Numbered from the stretch's first letter, positions 56,401 to 64,000 are shown. The stretch: DNA of 64,000 nt from Manis javanica (GCF_040802235.1 NC_133172.1:60333613-60397612); one strand, 5' to 3'. The notes: generated by a model not told the origin, from the sequence alone. Program-made: numbers and translations.

Positions 56401-59400
56401 GCCCAGGGCGCAGGCCGCCCAGCCCACGGGCACCCACGCTCACTCACCCTGTGGCCCCGCAGCACCTGCAGCTGGTCCGGCAGGAGATGGCCGTGAGCCC
56501 TGAGCAGCTGAGCGAGTTTGTGGACTCTCTGCGGCAGTACCTGCGGGGCACCGCTGGAGCCGGGAACTGCTTCCAGTGAGTGAGCCAAGGGCGGGGCCCT
56601 GAGGGCGGCATCACAGGCGGGCTGGGAGCACAGGCTGCATCCGTGAGGACAAACCAGAGCCCAGGGGGGCACACAGTGAGTGGTTGGAAGAGCTGCTGGT
56701 TCAAGTCCCAGCTGGGGCCTTCCCCGCTGTGTAGGCACGGGGTGACTGCACCTCCCTGACCACAGCGTGCTTGTCTGTAAAGGGGGACCTGAACAGGGCC
56801 CACTCGTTGGGGCTGAAGCAGGTGAAACTGGAAGAAAGAGCACGAGGGCCCTGGGCCAGGGCGTGTGCACAGGCAGTGCTCCAAGTGGGCTGCCCCTGCA
56901 GCCTCTCACCCGGGTGCGTGCTGCTGAGCCTTGTGCCAGTCCTTGAAGCTGAGTGGGGCAGCCGTGGCCACGAATGAGTGGTGCACAAAAGACAACAGCC
57001 CTCACACTTGGTAGCAGCAGTCCGAGAGGGCTGCTGGCACCCACCACCGGCCCTCCCCTCTGCAGGCCCACCCATCAGTGCCCAACACATGCAGCTGAGC
57101 CTCTGTACCCCCCTTGATTCCTTCCCTCTCCGGTTTGCTTCTTCCACCCCGAGAGCCCATGTGGCCGCACCCTGCTTCTGGGGGTCTGTCGTGGGCCAGG
57201 CCCCAGGGCACAGCCGGACTCAGGTTGCTGCTCGTGCTGGATGTTCTAGGGGGCAGAGGGACAGAAAGGCAAGTAGGGTGCTGACAGTGCCGGGCATGTG
57301 AGGCCAGGAGCAGGGTCCTGTGTGCCCTGAGGCCTGAGCGATGAGCAGACTGACCCACCCACGGAATCTGGGGAAGGGCAGTCTGGGAGGGGGATCCGCC
57401 TGGGGTGGTAGTGAGGGTGCTGTGCTGGTAGAAAACGCGAGCAGCTGGTGTGGCCCAGTGGTGACCCTGGGAGAAGACCTGGGGCCGCAGCAGGACCGGC
57501 TCTCACCTGCCCTGCGGATCTTGCACGATCCAAGCGTCAGAGCTGCTCAAGCAGCAGGGGGGCACTGGTCAGGCTCCTTGTGTGGAGAAGGGCTGGGTGG
57601 GGACGGCAGGCAGCCAGGGAGAGGCCCTGCGGCCAGCCGGAGAGGCAGCCGGGCCCTGGTGTGCCCAGGGCCCACAGCGGTCTGCTCAGAGCCAGTGGCT
57701 GGGATGGGGGGTCATGCAGAGGGGAGGCGAGGCAGGATCAGAGGTTCCTCGGCTCAGAAATGAAGAGCCCAGGTGCTGTACGCGGGGCCAGAGCAGGCAG
57801 GAGAAGGGCAGAGGTGCATCAGCGTGCACGTGCAGCTTGAGGTGCTGGTGTCTGAGGGGACAGAGGGTGGGCTGGCAGTGGCATGCTCCCCACAGGAGAG
57901 ACCGTGGAAGGAGGAGGGCCCAGGACCGGGTAGGGCTCCAGGCCTGTTTGTTGAGTGACTGTCCTCGCTTGTACCCCAAGCCTGCCTGCTCGTGTCTTCC
58001 CACCAAAACCAATCAGTGTATCATCAGCTGAGCAAACGCGCTCAGCATCATGGCTTGCATCTTGCTGTAACAACTATGCTTAGGTGAACCGAATTGCTCT
58101 GATGACCTTTGTCAAAAGGGGCCCAGGAGCAGCACCCCCCACGTCTGGTGAAGGGCCGTGGGTTCTGCCTGATTAGTGGGCAGCCCGCACGCTCACCGCG
58201 CATTCCCCTCTCCATTTACGAGCCCACAGCTCCATGTATAATTTTAGTCTGGAGTATAATGAACTAATGATCCCATTAGCGGCCTTGTTTCTCTGCTTCC
58301 ATCCTGTTCAGCAAAACCTGGAATTGCCTGTGATTATACAGCACATGCCTCCTATAATAGCATCTCCTCCCTGAGGATTGCTCAGGCCCCTGCTCTGTTC
58401 TGCTGAGCCTGTGAAAAAGCAGCAGCCAGGGGAAGCCAGCCCGGGGCAACATTAGGGGTGCCTGGAGGAAGCCCTTGCCTCCTGCCCCAGCCCTGGTAGC
58501 CTAAGTCTTATGTAAATGAGGGGAGGGGCCTGCCACCATCGCCCAGGTAAGATAGGAGCGACCTGGGCCTTATTACATAAGCATCACAGGAGAATGCTCC
58601 AGAACAGTGTGGCAGGAGGAAAATGCTTTTATTTTCCAAGGCAGGTAACGTCTTCTAAATGAATGTAAAGCCTTTGAAAATGTCAATTCATTCAAGCAAT
58701 ATTTATCAGTCCCTCTGAGGGGTCCAGCCTTGCTCTCGGTGGTGGGGATGCACGCTAACAGATCAGACCAGGCGGCTGGTCCTGGGGGCCCTGTGTTATC
58801 CTGATCAGACAGGCAGCAGTGTCACCAGGAGTGATCACGAGTGGCCTCGGGCGGCATCAAGCCCGTTTGGGGACAGGGGCCGGGCTGGAGGGGGAGAGGT
58901 GGGGGAACACGGTCGGATGTTTGCTGACTCTGCTGCCCCTCTCTGTGCAGCATTGCGGCCGTGAGGCTGTCGGACGGCCTCACCTTCGTGGTCTATGAGT
59001 TCTGGGACACGGAGGAGGCGTGGAAGAGGTGAGCAGGCTGTGCCCTCCAGCGCCAGGTGGCAGGCAGGCAGGGCTGCCCCAGCCCCCTGGCAGCCTTTCC
59101 AGGCCTCTCAGGGGTACCTGTCTAGGGTACCCCTGGGGTGTGGCGTGAAGGGGAGGGGAGAGGAATAGCCAGGTCCCAGTGGGCTCCCACATGCCTGAAT
59201 GCAGGTTCCTGGCCAGCCCTGGGATCTGAGGCCAAGGCTGCCCCTGGTTGAAAATGGCCGCCCCTGAGGGGTAAAAGTGCAGAGAGTTCTCTCGCCGGGG
59301 AGGCTCACTAGGAGGCATGAACCAGGCTCTTCCCCACAAACCTGCGGCTCCTCCGGGGCCCCAGCGTCAGCCTTCCCGGGGCCCTGCCTTCTCATCTCCA

Positions 59401-60215
59401 CGCGGCACGCTCAGCCTCAGAACTGGCTGGCTGGTGTCTGAGCCCCCCGTCTCGGGCACAGCCAGGATCAGCCGCCCGCAGCCCAGGCTGCTGTCCGGAG
59501 GCGCGGCCCCAGAGCTGACCGGTGCCCCTGTGCGCAGGCACCTGCAGAGCCCACTGTGCCGGGCGTTCCGGCACGTCAAGGTGGACACGCTGAGCCAGCC
59601 CGAGGCCCTCTCCAGGATCTTGGTGCCAGGTAGGAGGCAGGGCCTAGACAGCATGTGTGGGGAGTGGGGCCACCCTGGCGCCGGCGGGACAAGCAACCAT
59701 CTCCAGGCAGAGGTGGGCAAGGGAGAGGTAAGGCGCATGCCTGCAACACCCCCTGTTCAGTTCCCTTGGCTGCCGTAACTCGAGCCCACAGTGAGGACTC
59801 AATGCCAGCGCCTGTGTGCAGAGGGTCTAGAGGCAGGGAGCCCAGAGGCCAGAGAGGGAGGCGACCCCAGACATGGAAGGACAGGGCAGAGCCTCAGTGA
59901 GACGGAAGGGCAGGATACCGGGGACGTGCACCCACCACCCTCCCCCCACCAAGCCCTCCAGAGCCAGACAGACAGGACCTCCACAGGCGTGGGACCCGCC
60001 AGGGCCTTGTGCACCTCCCTCCCCCAGCCCTCACCCTCTGCTGTTGAGAGGCCTTGCCCTCCTGCCCTGAGCAGCAGAAGAGGCCTGCAGGAGAAGGAGT
60101 GGACCTGCCCCTCCATGCAGCCTCCACGGGATGTGGGGACGGTGCTGCCCCATCTTCTCTGCTTACTGTGTCTCTCTCCTCCCCAGCTGCTTGGTGCACG
60201 GTGGGCCATGACTGA
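33014..60215 (+). CDS. NECAB2: NECAB2, N-terminal EF-hand calcium-binding protein 2 (13 coding exons)
   Basis: Coding join: 33014-33229, 35711-35735, 40830-40938, 42862-42887, 43009-43106, 49831-49967, 52457-52575, 52772-52851, 55801-55854, 56463-56575, 58951-59028, 59538-59629, 60187-60215; 1,176 bp, 391 residues plus TGA. Human is 386 as I recall; the extra residues are mainly in the Pro/Ala-rich N-terminus. Residues 1-72 are low-complexity, starting [18 protein letters not shown]-hand 1 loop is at 78-89 ([12 protein letters not shown], canonical) and EF-hand 2 at 112-123 (less canonical). A helical coiled-coil region covers about 160-290. The C-terminal ABM-like domain is about 290-380, and the end is [14 protein letters not shown]2 is a neuronal cytosolic and endosomal Ca2+-binding protein reported to bind adenosine A2A and mGlu5 receptors. 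Every junction is GT-AG and the frame never breaks. Confidence 0.97.
33230..35710 (+). other. NECAB2: NECAB2 intron 1
   Basis: 2.5 kb. Pyrimidine-rich near the island, then a GT-rich stretch around 34170-34215 and a long TG microsatellite at 35426-35462. No coding or RNA feature seen. Confidence 0.85.
35426..35462. repeat. TG microsatellite
   Basis: A nearly pure TG run of about 15 units after one GAG interruption, ending in TATATG. Lies 250 bp before the 25-nt exon 2. Confidence 0.95.
35711..35735 (+). CDS. NECAB2: NECAB2 coding exon 2 (25-nt microexon)
   Basis: Encodes IFRRADKN (73-80) plus one base. Acceptor tctctgcag, donor gtgagt. It carries the first ligands (Asp78, Asn80) of EF-hand 1. 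Confidence 0.93.
35845..36005 (+). repeat. MIR SINE
   Basis: 'gtaggactctgaagtcagaa', 'ctctgtgcctcagtttcccc' and 'cctacatagtggggatgcc' are MIR. Confidence 0.75.
36140..36290 (-). repeat. MIR SINE fragment, antisense
   Basis: 'cccagagaggttcagtgact' and 'tgcccaatatcacccagctg' are the central MIR block in complement. Confidence 0.65.
37180..37260 (+). repeat. L2 3' end fragment
   Basis: 'gtctgtccccagcacacagt' followed by 'aggtcctcagtaaacacctg' matches an L2 3' terminus. Confidence 0.6.
37660..37820 (+). repeat. MIR SINE
   Basis: 'tgggttcaagcctggctcag', 'cagctgtgtgaccacaggtc' and 'ctctgtttccccatctgtga' are MIR in order. Confidence 0.85.
38590..38725. promoter_or_regulatory. Cluster of homeodomain-type TAAT motifs (candidate enhancer)
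   Basis: Palindromic CTAATTAG at 38596-38603, TAATTG at 38678-38683, CATTAAG at 38699-38705 and CATTAG at 38718-38723. They lie in an otherwise GC-rich intron and not in a repeat I recognise. Enhancer function is inference only. Confidence 0.3.
39015..39150 (+). repeat. MIR SINE
   Basis: 'gtatgggctcaggagcccga', 'ctttgagctccagctgtggg' and 'ctgtctctaaaatgggggtg' follow MIR. Confidence 0.75.
39932..40011 (+). other. NECAB2: Possible alternative NECAB2 exon in intron 2
   Basis: A long pyrimidine tract ends in ctcccacag (39931), and an 80-bp open segment is followed by a gtggga donor (40012). One frame reads [15 protein letters not shown], which looks like the end of an EF-hand. That frame leaves one base, as exon 3 (40830) requires. 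Its ATG (GAG ATG TGC) would join as [13 protein letters not shown]. It does not match the phase coming from exon 2, so it could only be an alternative first exon or a frame-breaking exon. No transcript evidence. Confidence 0.25.
40089..40262. repeat. 81-bp tandem repeat, just over two copies
   Basis: The unit starting 'cagaggagggtccagggc' at 40089 recurs at 40170 with about one change, and its start recurs again at 40252 (period 81, then 82). The near identity means a recent or gene-converted duplication. Confidence 0.95.
40830..40938 (+). CDS. NECAB2: NECAB2 coding exon 3
   Basis: 109 bp, residues 81-116 plus two bases of Asn117; acceptor gccttgcag, donor gtgagc. It finishes EF-hand 1 (Asp82, Gly83, Glu89) and starts EF-hand 2 (Asp112, Asp114). 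Confidence 0.95.
40939..42861 (+). other. NECAB2: NECAB2 intron 3
   Basis: 1.9 kb, GC-rich, with no repeat or gene recognised apart from a short AT-rich patch near 42,130-42,190. Confidence 0.85.
42862..42887 (+). CDS. NECAB2: NECAB2 coding exon 4 (26-nt microexon)
   Basis: Encodes the end of Asn117 and HVDTKELC (118-125) plus one base of Asp126. Acceptor ctctctgcag, donor gtaagt. It carries the last ligands of EF-hand 2 (Asp120, Glu123). A 121-bp intron follows. Confidence 0.93.
43009..43106 (+). CDS. NECAB2: NECAB2 coding exon 5
   Basis: 98 bp, residues 126-158, encoding [18 protein letters not shown] and [14 protein letters not shown]. Acceptor ttccccag; the donor gtcagc is weaker than the others and opens the longest intron. 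Confidence 0.95.
44060..44225 (+). repeat. MIR SINE
   Basis: 'ccagtcacttcactttctgc', 'cctcagtgtctccatctgtg' and 'gcatagggcctggcacagag' are MIR. Confidence 0.8.
45230..46800 (-). mobile_element. Ancient L1 (ORF2 region), antisense, decayed
   Basis: Resembles the complement of L1 ORF2: 'gattgtatgatttttcttaa', 'cctgggacaaaccctaattg', then after 46.0 kb 'atgatattttcactgcaacc' and 'agatttcttcattatttaag'. Stops and indels throughout; no functional frame. Confidence 0.55.
46900..47470 (+). mobile_element. Ancient L1M-type fragment
   Basis: 'cataatattttaacactttt', 'agattatttccagttttttg', 'ataaatatttgtgcatattt' and 'gaattactgggtcaaggaat' form a block common in old mammalian L1 fragments. Orientation is by recall of that block and is less certain. 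Confidence 0.5.
49485..49650 (-). repeat. MIR SINE fragment, antisense
   Basis: 'ctccattattatatcttcat' and 'gggacaggcaatgtgctgag' with 'ttttatatacattgtgtcct' match the MIR end in complement. Confidence 0.65.
49831..49967 (+). CDS. NECAB2: NECAB2 coding exon 6
   Basis: 137 bp, residues 159-203 plus two bases of Arg204. Encodes [19 protein letters not shown] and the helical [19 protein letters not shown] region, a coiled-coil segment. Acceptor cctccacag, donor gtgcgt. Confidence 0.96.
50045..50205 (+). repeat. MIR SINE
   Basis: 'ctgggtgatcttgggcaagc', 'cacctctctgtgcctccctt', 'gctgtaaaatgaggataatt' and 'gaggattgaatgagacagta' are MIR; well preserved. Confidence 0.88.
50930..51100 (+). repeat. 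hAT-Charlie (MER20/MER5-like) fragment
   Basis: 'caaatcacctgggaaatata', 'gcagatctctgggcctgcag' and 'tagaatctctgggaactgag' fit the MER20/MER5 group; terminal repeats are not clear. Confidence 0.45.
52457..52575 (+). CDS. NECAB2: NECAB2 coding exon 7
   Basis: 119 bp, residues 204 (last base) to 243 plus one base. Encodes a polar, Ser/Pro-rich linker ([18 protein letters not shown]...), the least conserved part against the human protein as I recall. Acceptor aaaccacag, donor gtgaga. Confidence 0.92.
52772..52851 (+). CDS. NECAB2: NECAB2 coding exon 8
   Basis: 80 bp, Val244 (split) to Lys270: [12 protein letters not shown] and the helix [14 protein letters not shown]. Acceptor tttttcccag, donor gtgagc. 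Follows a 196-bp intron. Confidence 0.95.
53390..53690 (+). repeat. Old interspersed repeat, family not named
   Basis: 'ggctagaagtctgaggccag', 'atgaggacaccagtcacatg' and 'ccccaaatacagtcacactc' belong to a repeat I know to be common in mammals but cannot assign. It may be the same family as the piece near 3229. Confidence 0.5.
53735..53955 (+). repeat. MIR SINE
   Basis: 'cacagctgtgtgaccttggg', 'tgacttaccctctccgtgcc', 'gttgtgaggattaaaaagac' and 'cacagagcctgctgtgtggt' give a long MIR. Confidence 0.88.
54180..54560. other. CpG-rich patch in NECAB2 intron 8
   Basis: Local cluster of CpGs with a GC-box-like region ('gggccccgccccccgcacgc') and an ATTGG (inverse CCAAT) at about 54431. No exon could be tied to it. 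It might be a small intragenic CpG island or alternative promoter. Confidence 0.35.
55035..55280. repeat. MIR (+) followed by L2 (-) fragment
   Basis: 'cctaagttcaaacacaggct' and 'gggttctcagctatgaaatg' fit MIR. 'atccgtcaggtgctggatac' and 'ctattctagacaccaacata' fit an L2 3' end in complement. Confidence 0.55.
55801..55854 (+). CDS. NECAB2: NECAB2 coding exon 9
   Basis: 54 bp, phase 0 at both ends, residues 271-288: [18 protein letters not shown]. Acceptor ttgtttcag, donor gtgagg. Skipping would keep the frame. Confidence 0.96.
55855..56462 (+). other. NECAB2: NECAB2 intron 9
   Basis: 608 bp between gtgagg and ggccccgcag; nothing recognised inside. Confidence 0.85.
56463..56575 (+). CDS. NECAB2: NECAB2 coding exon 10
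   Basis: 113 bp, residues 289-325 plus two bases of His326: [28 protein letters not shown], then GNCF. It enters the ABM-like domain. Acceptor ccccgcag, donor gtgagt. Confidence 0.96.
56576..58950 (+). other. NECAB2: NECAB2 intron 10
   Basis: 2.4 kb. A decayed MIR at about 56670-56800 (+), then GC-rich DNA. A distinctly AT-richer block at about 58230-58700 has TAAT and TTATGTAA motifs and runs into an L2 fragment (58680-58800, complement). Confidence 0.85.
58235..58580. promoter_or_regulatory. Motif-dense AT-richer block (candidate enhancer)
   Basis: TATAAT at 58255-58260, CTAATGA at 58264-58270 and CATTAGC at 58274-58280 are homeodomain-like. TTATGTAA at 58508-58515 and its complement TTACATAA at 58573-58580 are two D-box (PAR-bZIP/NFIL3) octamers facing each other. 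No repeat recognised in this part. Confidence 0.3.
58951..59028 (+). CDS. NECAB2: NECAB2 coding exon 11
   Basis: 78 bp, residues 326 (last base) to 351 plus two bases of Arg352: [19 protein letters not shown] and TEEAWK, the strand-rich centre of the ABM-like domain. Acceptor ctgtgcag, donor gtgagc. Confidence 0.96.
59029..59537 (+). other. NECAB2: NECAB2 intron 11
   Basis: 509 bp between gtgagc and gtgcgcag; no element recognised. Confidence 0.85.
59538..59629 (+). CDS. NECAB2: NECAB2 coding exon 12
   Basis: 92 bp, residues 352 (last base) to 382 plus one base of Ala383: [20 protein letters not shown] and [10 protein letters not shown], the end of the ABM-like domain. Acceptor gtgcgcag, donor gtagga. 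Confidence 0.96.
59630..60186 (+). other. NECAB2: NECAB2 intron 12
   Basis: 557 bp between gtagga and ctccccag; nothing recognised inside. Confidence 0.85.
60187..60215 (+). CDS. NECAB2: NECAB2 last coding exon
   Basis: 29 coding bases: the last part of Ala383, AWCTVGHD and the TGA at 60213-60215. Human ends AAWCTVGRD as I recall, which confirms the exon. Confidence 0.95.
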
Positions 60216-60700
60216 CCATCCCCCAGGCCCTGAGGATGAACCTGCCACCCAACCCTCTTCTTATAAAGGACGTCCCCTCTTTTCTAGAAACTTTGGTATA
60301 CAGGCTGTCTTTTCAATATATTTCCAAATAGGAGTGTGTTTCCCTGCTGTTGGAGGTGAAGGAGAACCCCTCCCCGGCAGCCCCCACCTCTGTTGTCTGA
60401 GCTGCTGGGCCCTGCTGAAGCCAGGGGTCAGTGGGGATGGGAGGCTTCCTGGAGCCCACCCTCCACCTCTTCCTCGCCACCCCCACCCCGGCTGACTGTC
60501 CACGCATGACGAGCCCCCCATCACCCGCCTGCCCTGGCCTCAGCAGGACGCTCCTCGCCACTGCCTCTCACTGCCCTGGTTGACATTCCTCTCCCTGGTA
60601 GGAGCCAAGACCCTGTAAGGCCCAGCCTCGGCCTGTGCCACGGGCAAACAGCTGCTGCCGGGCCAGGCACCAAATAAACCTGGCTGGGAACAGCTGCATG
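60216..60700 (+). other. NECAB2: NECAB2 3' UTR
   Basis: About 485 bp from the stop to the cleavage zone after the AATAAA at 60673. No repeat recognised. Confidence 0.8.
60673..60678 (+). terminator. NECAB2: NECAB2 polyadenylation signal
   Basis: Canonical AATAAA followed within 30 bp by a TGTGTGTGTCTGTTCCTG GU-rich element. Confidence 0.88.
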
Positions 60701-60784
60701 CTGTGTGTGTCTGTTCCTGTTTTCTAGTTGATGACAGCTGGTGGGGTGAAGTTGTCAAGGTGCATGGGGCCTGGACCCCCTAAT

Positions 60785-60885
60785 GAGCTCTGGAACCTGG
60801 AGCAAGTCAGCCAGAATCTCAGTTTTCTTATCTTTAAAATGGAGATAACTGAGGTATGTATTTTGACAAATAAGCTCGCACCCGT
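60785..60885 (+). repeat. MIR SINE fragment
   Basis: 'ggagcaagtcagccagaatc', 'tcagttttcttatctttaaa' and 'atggagataactgaggtatg' are MIR. Confidence 0.7.
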
Positions 60886-60889
60886 TGTA

Positions 60890-61340
60890 ACATCCTAGGG
60901 GTCCCCAAGACCACCCTCAAGCTCAATAATCTGCTAGAGGGACTCATGGAACTCAGCAAAGCCATTGCATGCATGGTTACAGATTATGGCCAGGAAGGGA
61001 CGGGGAGACTGCATGCCCAGAGCAGCAATGCAGACGGCACCTGTCTCTCTCTCGGCACTAAGTGTGACATTATACAGAGTATTGCCAACCAGGGAAGCTC
61101 ACCACGGAGTTTTTTCTGATCTCAGCAATCAGAGTTTTCCCTGGGGGCCAGTCATGTAGCCGTGGAGGTGGAGCTGATACCATGTGGCCCCAGGTAAAAA
61201 AAAGACACTCACATCAGGCAGGACATTCCGATCACCTCCCAGGAGCCGAGGGCAAAGGGAAGACGTCTCTGGGCACTGCTGACCCTTCACTGCGCACCAG
61301 TAACTGAACTATTCCAACGAGACAGACCAATACCAGAGTT
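60890..61340 (+). repeat. Old interspersed repeat, family not named
   Basis: 'ggggtccccaagaccaccct', 'gactcatggaactcagcaaa' and 'ttgccaaccagggaagctca' belong to a known common mammalian repeat (LTR- or L1-linked). I cannot assign the family. No coding capacity. Confidence 0.5.
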
Positions 61341-62249
61341 GAAATAATGGCTAAGTCCTCTTCTAGAAGCCTGGTGACACTCTGACTTCCGTCTCCCTGT
61401 CCTGGTTAGCAGGATAGCCATCATACACAGAAGCCTCCAAGGACAAGACAGCAGGTGGGTGGAGGGCTGCCAGGAGCAGCCGAGGCCTGGGGAGGAGGGA
61501 GGGGCCCTGCACAGGCAGCAGTGGGTCAGGCCCGGTGGACGCGGCCCCCAGGATGCGCATCTTTCCACCTGCTGCTCCAAGCCTGGAGCGGCCCCCCTGT
61601 GCCTGTGAATGTGACAGTTATTAAAGGCATCGCCACCGGGCATGGTCTCTGCCTGCCCGCGCTGCCCTGCCCCCTCTGGCTCCCTGCTCCTGGGAGACCC
61701 ACTGTCCCCCCTTGGGCCCTGTACTTCCTCGTGAGGTTTGATGCCAGCCACTCACACAAAACCAGTGAGACACAGTGGGCCTGTAGGAGGCGTGCAGTGC
61801 AGGCGCACATCCCAGCTGTACATCTGAGCTGAAGTCTGTGCAACCAGCCTCTCAGAGCTCTATTTTCTTGTCTGTAAAGTGAGGAAAAGAACCCCCCTAC
61901 TTAGAAGATCAGAGACGAACTGGCCGGTGCGAGAACGTCACTTAACTGGGTCCTGCTGGCAGCATCAGCAGGAGTAAGAGCTGCCCCGGCCCCACCCCGG
62001 CACTCATCCAATCAGCTCAACTATTTCAGAAATAATATTTGCAGGGAGCTGAGGCCCTTGGGGTGCAGCTGAGGAGCCCTGTTAGCTGATCTTGTTCCAC
62101 TTCTGTCGCACAGCACAGCCGCTCACCCCAGCGCTCCCCTGGGTCGTAGCATCTCTGCTGATCACAGCCCACGAGCACTTAGAGCCTCCTTGGGTTCTGA
62201 GTAGGTGGGAGCAGGCTCTGAAGAGAACAGATTTCACCCCTAAAAGGTA

Positions 62250-62430
62250 CCAGTGCTCCCACTTAATGCCAGGCGCAGAGTCAGGCACTGCAGGCACCAC
62301 CTTAGAGATGCCGGCTATGCCATCCTGTGATGGGCAGGCAGGGAAAAGCAGACACTGCAAGGCAAGTAACTCACCAGAGGTCACACAGCAAGCAGCTGGC
62401 CCTGCCTATACCCAAACCCAGAGCTGCCCA
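62250..62430 (-). repeat. MIR SINE, antisense
   Basis: 'cacttaatgccaggcgcaga', 'gcaaggcaagtaactcacca' and 'gaggtcacacagcaagcagc' are MIR in complement. Confidence 0.75.
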
Positions 62431-62534
62431 CCCCCAATCCTGGGCCCTGCTCGCCATACTCCACAGCATAGACACGTGGGCAGCCACAGCTCCAGGTTAA
62501 TACCTCAGAGCCCAGTCAATTCTCCTAACAGCGA

Positions 62535-63025
62535 ACAACAAAATTACCCTGTGACCCAGCAGTTCCACTCCTGGGCTCACCCATGCCCAGAACTGCAAAG
62601 ACGCGCATGAGCATAACTACGTGTACACAAAGGTTCACAGCAGCTTATTTACAATAACAAAAAGTAGAAACAGCTCCCACGTCCACCAGCAGATGGACAG
62701 CAAAATGTGCTCTAGCCGTACGGGGCAGCACTCAGCTGGGAGGAGTGCAGCCCAGGGCCACACACACGCGGATGAACCCTGACAACACGCTCAGTGGAAG
62801 ACGCCCGTCACCACTTAAACCAGTGCAAGTGGAAAGCAGGTGGTGGCTGCCAGGGCTTGGGGGCTGTGCAGACTGGTGATGGGCACTGGGGTGCCTCCTG
62901 GGGGAGTGAAAACTTTGTGGAAACAGATGGAGGTGGTGTTTACGTGGCATTGTGGAAGTACCACCAATTCTACACTTTGAAATGGTTAATGTTCTGTGAA
63001 TTTCATCTCAAAAACAAAATCTCCA
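62535..63025 (+). mobile_element. L1M 3' end
   Basis: Long and clear: 'gtgacccagcagttccactc', 'aaaggttcacagcagcttat', 'cagatggacagcaaaatgtg', 'tggctgccagggcttggggg', 'tacactttgaaatggttaat' and 'gtgaatttcatctcaaaaac'. It follows the L1 3' end to its tail. Confidence 0.88.
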
Positions 63026-64000
63026 TCAACTTACCCGACCCAATAGAGACATTCGCCATGTACGTCAACAGCCAGTCCACATCCTTACATCCAGTCCGAA
63101 CCCGGTGCCTTCCTTGGGAGGCACGCAGAGGCCACCCTGGGGGGCGGTGGGCACCTCCTCAGCGCTCAGGGTCAGCAGCACATGGGGCTGCACAGGTACT
63201 GGCTGGGGCGCCCCAGCCTGGGTAAGGCACCTCCCCAAGTTAGCAGGAGAATGGGTCCCTTGTGCTCCAAAGTGTCACTCAGCCACATCAGCAGCTGCTA
63301 CTTGAGACACAAGGGCTGTACACTCACGCACAGGGGTCACCGCTGACCAGAACCCAGGACAGGACAGGCCTGCACCAGGGCTTGGTGGGAGAAGCTCAGC
63401 CCATCCTCACGGCCATCCTGGGCGGGGTCTGGCCTCGGCCTCGTTTTAGAGGGGGACAAAGAGGACTGGAGCCGAGGGCCAGAGGAGGAAGGGCAGAGGG
63501 TTGCTGCTGTCCCAGGCCCGAGGGAGGACAGCCACGAACAGCACTAGCGGAGGTTCTCCTGTGTTAGTAAACTGAGGGGACAGGCCTGGCATGGCCACAC
63601 AGCTGGTAGGAGGCAGGCCAAGTCAGCTCTTCCAGACCCAAGGCCCACGCTAAAGCCCTACACGATGCCACCTTGACCTCAAGGACACCATTTCAGCCCC
63701 CCTTCCCTACAAAAACATGAGAGAGTCACTTGGTATCAGAGGACAGCTGGGAGAAAGCTCACACTCCCCTCTATTAGGACAGGCATCAGGGTGACGGCCC
63801 AGCCTGCATGTCTCTGGTTGCACTGTCCTTGTGTTATGGGGGCTGATTGGAGGCTCTGTCCTATGAGGATCACATCTGTACTTGTCACAGATCAAGGTGG
63901 AAGCTCCTGTCCCCAGGGTGATATCTGTCACCCCTTAAAGAGCCCTGCCCTGGTCTCTTCTTTGCATTTAATGCCATCCACTTCCTTCCTGAGGTGCTTT

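Larger units (their letters stand above)
60701..64000. other. Intergenic DNA downstream of NECAB2
   Basis: No gene recognised on either strand. Holds a MIR (60785-60885 +), an unnamed old repeat (60890-61340), a decayed MIR (61800-61960 +), a MIR in complement (62250-62430), and an L1M 3' end (62535-63025). After 63,030 only a weak MIR-like piece near 63560-63640 is seen. In human the next gene, SLC38A8, is several kb further and on the other strand; none of its exons was identified here. Confidence 0.6.

Noticed and set aside
60701-64000. 3' exons of SLC38A8 on the minus strand
   Set aside because: Expected further downstream from human synteny; no minus-strand frame here reads like an amino-acid transporter.
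1-64000. tRNA, rRNA or known microRNA genes
   Set aside because: MIR copies carry tRNA-like remnants, but I saw no intact cloverleaf or A/B box pair and recognised no microRNA. A covariance-model scan would settle it.

Overview
The window is eutherian mammalian genomic DNA. It carries multi-exon genes with GT-AG introns, CpG-island and AATAAA signals, and many old mammalian repeats (MIR, L2, L1M, MER20, Tigger-type). I saw no primate Alu, rodent B1/B2, carnivore tRNA-Lys SINE or ruminant BovB-type copy, so a non-primate, non-rodent eutherian is most likely; I cannot name the species. Two genes are certain, both on the + strand and in the same order as human chromosome 16q23-q24: OSGIN1, then NECAB2.

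Region 1 (1 to about 22,400) is upstream intergenic DNA. It is GC-rich, full of decayed MIR, L2, L1 3' ends and DNA transposons, and shows no convincing gene. Region 2 (about 22,409 to 32,110) is OSGIN1, a flavoprotein-like oxidative-stress-induced growth inhibitor. A probable 5' exon ends at 22,673. Five coding exons (26,695 to 31,758) give 477 codons plus stop, followed by a poly(A) signal at 32,089. A full NRF2/small-MAF type antioxidant response element lies at 22,467-22,477, in or just ahead of the probable first exon.

Region 3 (about 32,460 to 33,260) is a dense CpG island that serves as the NECAB2 promoter and exon 1, less than 1 kb from the OSGIN1 poly(A) site. Region 4 (33,014 to about 60,700) is NECAB2, a neuronal EF-hand calcium-binding protein. 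Thirteen coding exons join without a frame break into 391 codons plus stop. They encode two EF-hands, a coiled-coil middle and a C-terminal ABM-like domain. Its 6.7-kb intron 5 is an AT-rich island made largely of an ancient L1. Region 5 (60,700 to 64,000) is downstream intergenic DNA with old repeats; no exon of the next gene (SLC38A8 in human) was found.

The two genes do not form a pathway. They are tandem neighbours with separate promoters: OSGIN1 looks stress-inducible, and NECAB2 is a CpG-island neuronal gene. The most useful leads are the ARE, an open but AUG-less N-terminal extension of OSGIN1, a perfect CTCF-type motif in OSGIN1 intron 1, a possible alternative 5' exon in NECAB2 intron 2, an 81-bp tandem repeat, and two homeodomain or bZIP motif clusters in NECAB2 introns. 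All statements about human proteins are from memory; no search was run.
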